A stretch of DNA of 64,000 nucleotides from CAMYMQ01 sp963730305 (GTDB lineage Bacteria > Pseudomonadota > Alphaproteobacteria > Bin65): NCBI GenBank assembly GCA_963730305.1, contig CAVSRB010000004.1:496001-560000 (forward strand), in the 5' to 3' direction. Under the pieces are notes generated by a model, which was not told the origin of the DNA, made no database searches, and was given only the letters and a program-made list of their open reading frames with translations. Each line of letters begins with the position of its first letter. The first letter of the stretch is position 1. Positions 63,172 through 64,000 of the stretch are shown piece after piece. The translations under genes and the position numbers were made by a program.

Positions 63172-63208
63172 GATCACGCGGGCTATCCTTCCGTGATCAC
63201 GCGGACTA
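63172..63208. promoter_or_regulatory. Direct repeat upstream of the GntR gene
   Basis: GATCACGCGG(G/A)CTA occurs at 63172-63185 and 63195-63208, 23 bp apart and 13 of 14 bases identical. It lies in the 77-base gap between tctA and the regulator gene and could be an autoregulatory operator. Confidence 0.4.
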
Positions 63209-63243
63209 GGGTCGGCCACTCCAACAACCACCGATCGAAGGTC

Positions 63244-64000
63244 ATGGCCGCTCCGCGCCGAAACCAGGATGCGATCGAAACGGCGCTCGTCCGCAACATG
63301 CGCGACGTCACCGCGACCGGAACCCAGACCAAGCGCAGCGCCGTTCGGCTGGCGATCGTCCAGGCGATGCGTGACGGCGACCTGCAGCACGACGACTTCC
63401 TGCCGCCGGAGAAGCGGCTCGCGGAGATCCTCGGGGTCAGCCTCGGCACCGTCCAGGCGGCGCTGCTTCAGCTCCAGCAGCGCGGCGAGGTGGTCCGGCG
63501 CAGCGGCTACGGCAGCCGGATCGTCTTGAGCGAGCGCTTCGCCTCCTCGGTCTGGCATTTCCGCTTCGTCGACAGGGCCGACGGCAAACGGCTGACCTTC
63601 AGCGACGAGGACCTCGCCATCGACACGCTCGACGATCCCGGTCCGTGGTCGGCCTTCCTGTGCGGCGAAGCGGACGGGAATGGCGAGACCTTCGTGCGCA
63701 TCACCCGGCGGATGCGGATGTCGAACGGCGCGTCCTGTGCGGCCCAGATGTACCTGCGCGACAAGGCCGCGCCGCGGCTCAAGCGCATCGATCCGAGCGA
63801 GCTCAAGTCGGTCAACATCCGCTACTACCTCAATGATAAATTCGGCCTCGCCACCGCCAGCGCCGCCACCGTGGTCCAGAGCACCCGGCTCGACGCGCCG
63901 CTCGCCGGCCTGCTCGGCGTCAAGCCGGGGACGCACGTCCTGGAGCTGCACGCCAGCGCGGTCGCCCACGACGAGACGCCGGTCTACTTCCAGCGCATCT
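63244..64000 (+). CDS. GntR-family regulator with UTRA effector domain (3' end off window)
   Basis: The frame is open from the ATG at 63244 to the window edge (252 residues). The N-terminal winged helix-turn-helix is readable: RSAVRLAIVQAMRDGDLQHD, DFLPPEKRLAEILGVSLGTV and QAALLQLQQRGEVVRRSGYG. The effector domain is of UTRA type: TFVRITRRMRMSNGASCAAQ, YYLNDKFGLATASAATVVQ and GLLGVKPGTHVLELHASAVA, followed by DETPVYFQR. These are typical for GntR proteins of the HutC group. It follows tctA on the same strand and probably controls the transporter and the DUF3604 gene. Confidence 0.85.
   Translation, partial: MAAPRRNQDAIETALVRNMRDVTATGTQTKRSAVRLAIVQAMRDGDLQHDDFLPPEKRLAEILGVSLGTVQAALLQLQQRGEVVRRSGYGSRIVLSERFASSVWHFRFVDRADGKRLTFSDEDLAIDTLDDPGPWSAFLCGEADGNGETFVRITRRMRMSNGASCAAQMYLRDKAAPRLKRIDPSELKSVNIRYYLNDKFGLATASAATVVQSTRLDAPLAGLLGVKPGTHVLELHASAVAHDETPVYFQRI

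Overview
The window looks like chromosomal DNA of a high-GC alphaproteobacterium, most like the Rhodospirillales. The support is the strong G/C bias at third codon positions, the very large NAD-specific glutamate dehydrogenase, an ftsK-lolA-xthA run on one strand, PII/AmtB pairs beside a UbiH-type hydroxylase, and several families typical of this class (TIGR02186, DUF971, Trm112-like, DUF2333). This placement comes from gene content only. No rRNA is present, and there is one tRNA, tRNA-Gly(GCC).

Layout. 1-2353: a broken ABC-transporter gene, a lone cyclic-nucleotide-binding domain and a methyltransferase. 2379-11328, all minus: xthA, a C26 peptidase, lolA, ftsK and two separate glnK-amtB pairs, one behind a consensus sigma-54 promoter. 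11624-17299: ubiH-like, DUF971, Trm112-like, an amidohydrolase with two mini-ORFs before its start, Lon-N domain, thioredoxin/TPR and a ProX-type deacylase. 17300-18865: palindromic repeats, tRNA-Gly and about 1 kb with no convincing gene. 18866-29095: acetoacetate-decarboxylase family, GIY-YIG-like protein, cytochrome c, gdh, and an overlapping ABC ATPase/permease/MlaC-like cassette. 29535-33371: hisF, hisE, HIT, dodecin, UspA, TIGR02186 and the stump of a TauE/SafE exporter. 33548-37660: an orphan terminase-small-subunit-like gene, then a visibly lower-GC restriction-modification island (C5 methyltransferase, putative endonuclease, Vsr) ending at a decayed second copy of mmcQ. 37714-56977: accessory and housekeeping genes, including three class III cyclases, a cupredoxin, an APC permease, a molybdopterin hydroxylase large subunit and trpS. 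57171-64000: two small tandem paralogues, then a DUF3604 gene divergent from a complete tctCBA transporter followed by a GntR/UTRA regulator that runs off the right edge.

Quality. Many conserved genes are split by single-base frameshifts: ftsK, gdh, the molybdopterin hydroxylase, the HTD2-type dehydratase, mmcQ, a cyclase, DUF3604 and GNAT. Because ftsK is normally essential, most are probably indel errors in the assembly. I therefore give whole-gene spans and name the frame changes. Real decay is better supported for the exporter stump, the second mmcQ copy, a GIY-YIG tail fragment and a cupin-like tail, because these are truncated and not just shifted.

Best leads. (i) The DUF3604 / tripartite transporter / GntR locus with a perfect 16-bp palindrome between the divergent genes. 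(ii) Two AT-rich intergenic patches, 3.2 kb apart, each with three TTAA motifs exactly 13 bp apart. (iii) A 14-bp tandem triplication that creates two stop-start-overlapping mini-ORFs before an amidohydrolase. (iv) The restriction-modification-Vsr island bordered by the decayed mmcQ copy. (v) An ABC/MlaC-like cassette without the usual Mla genes.
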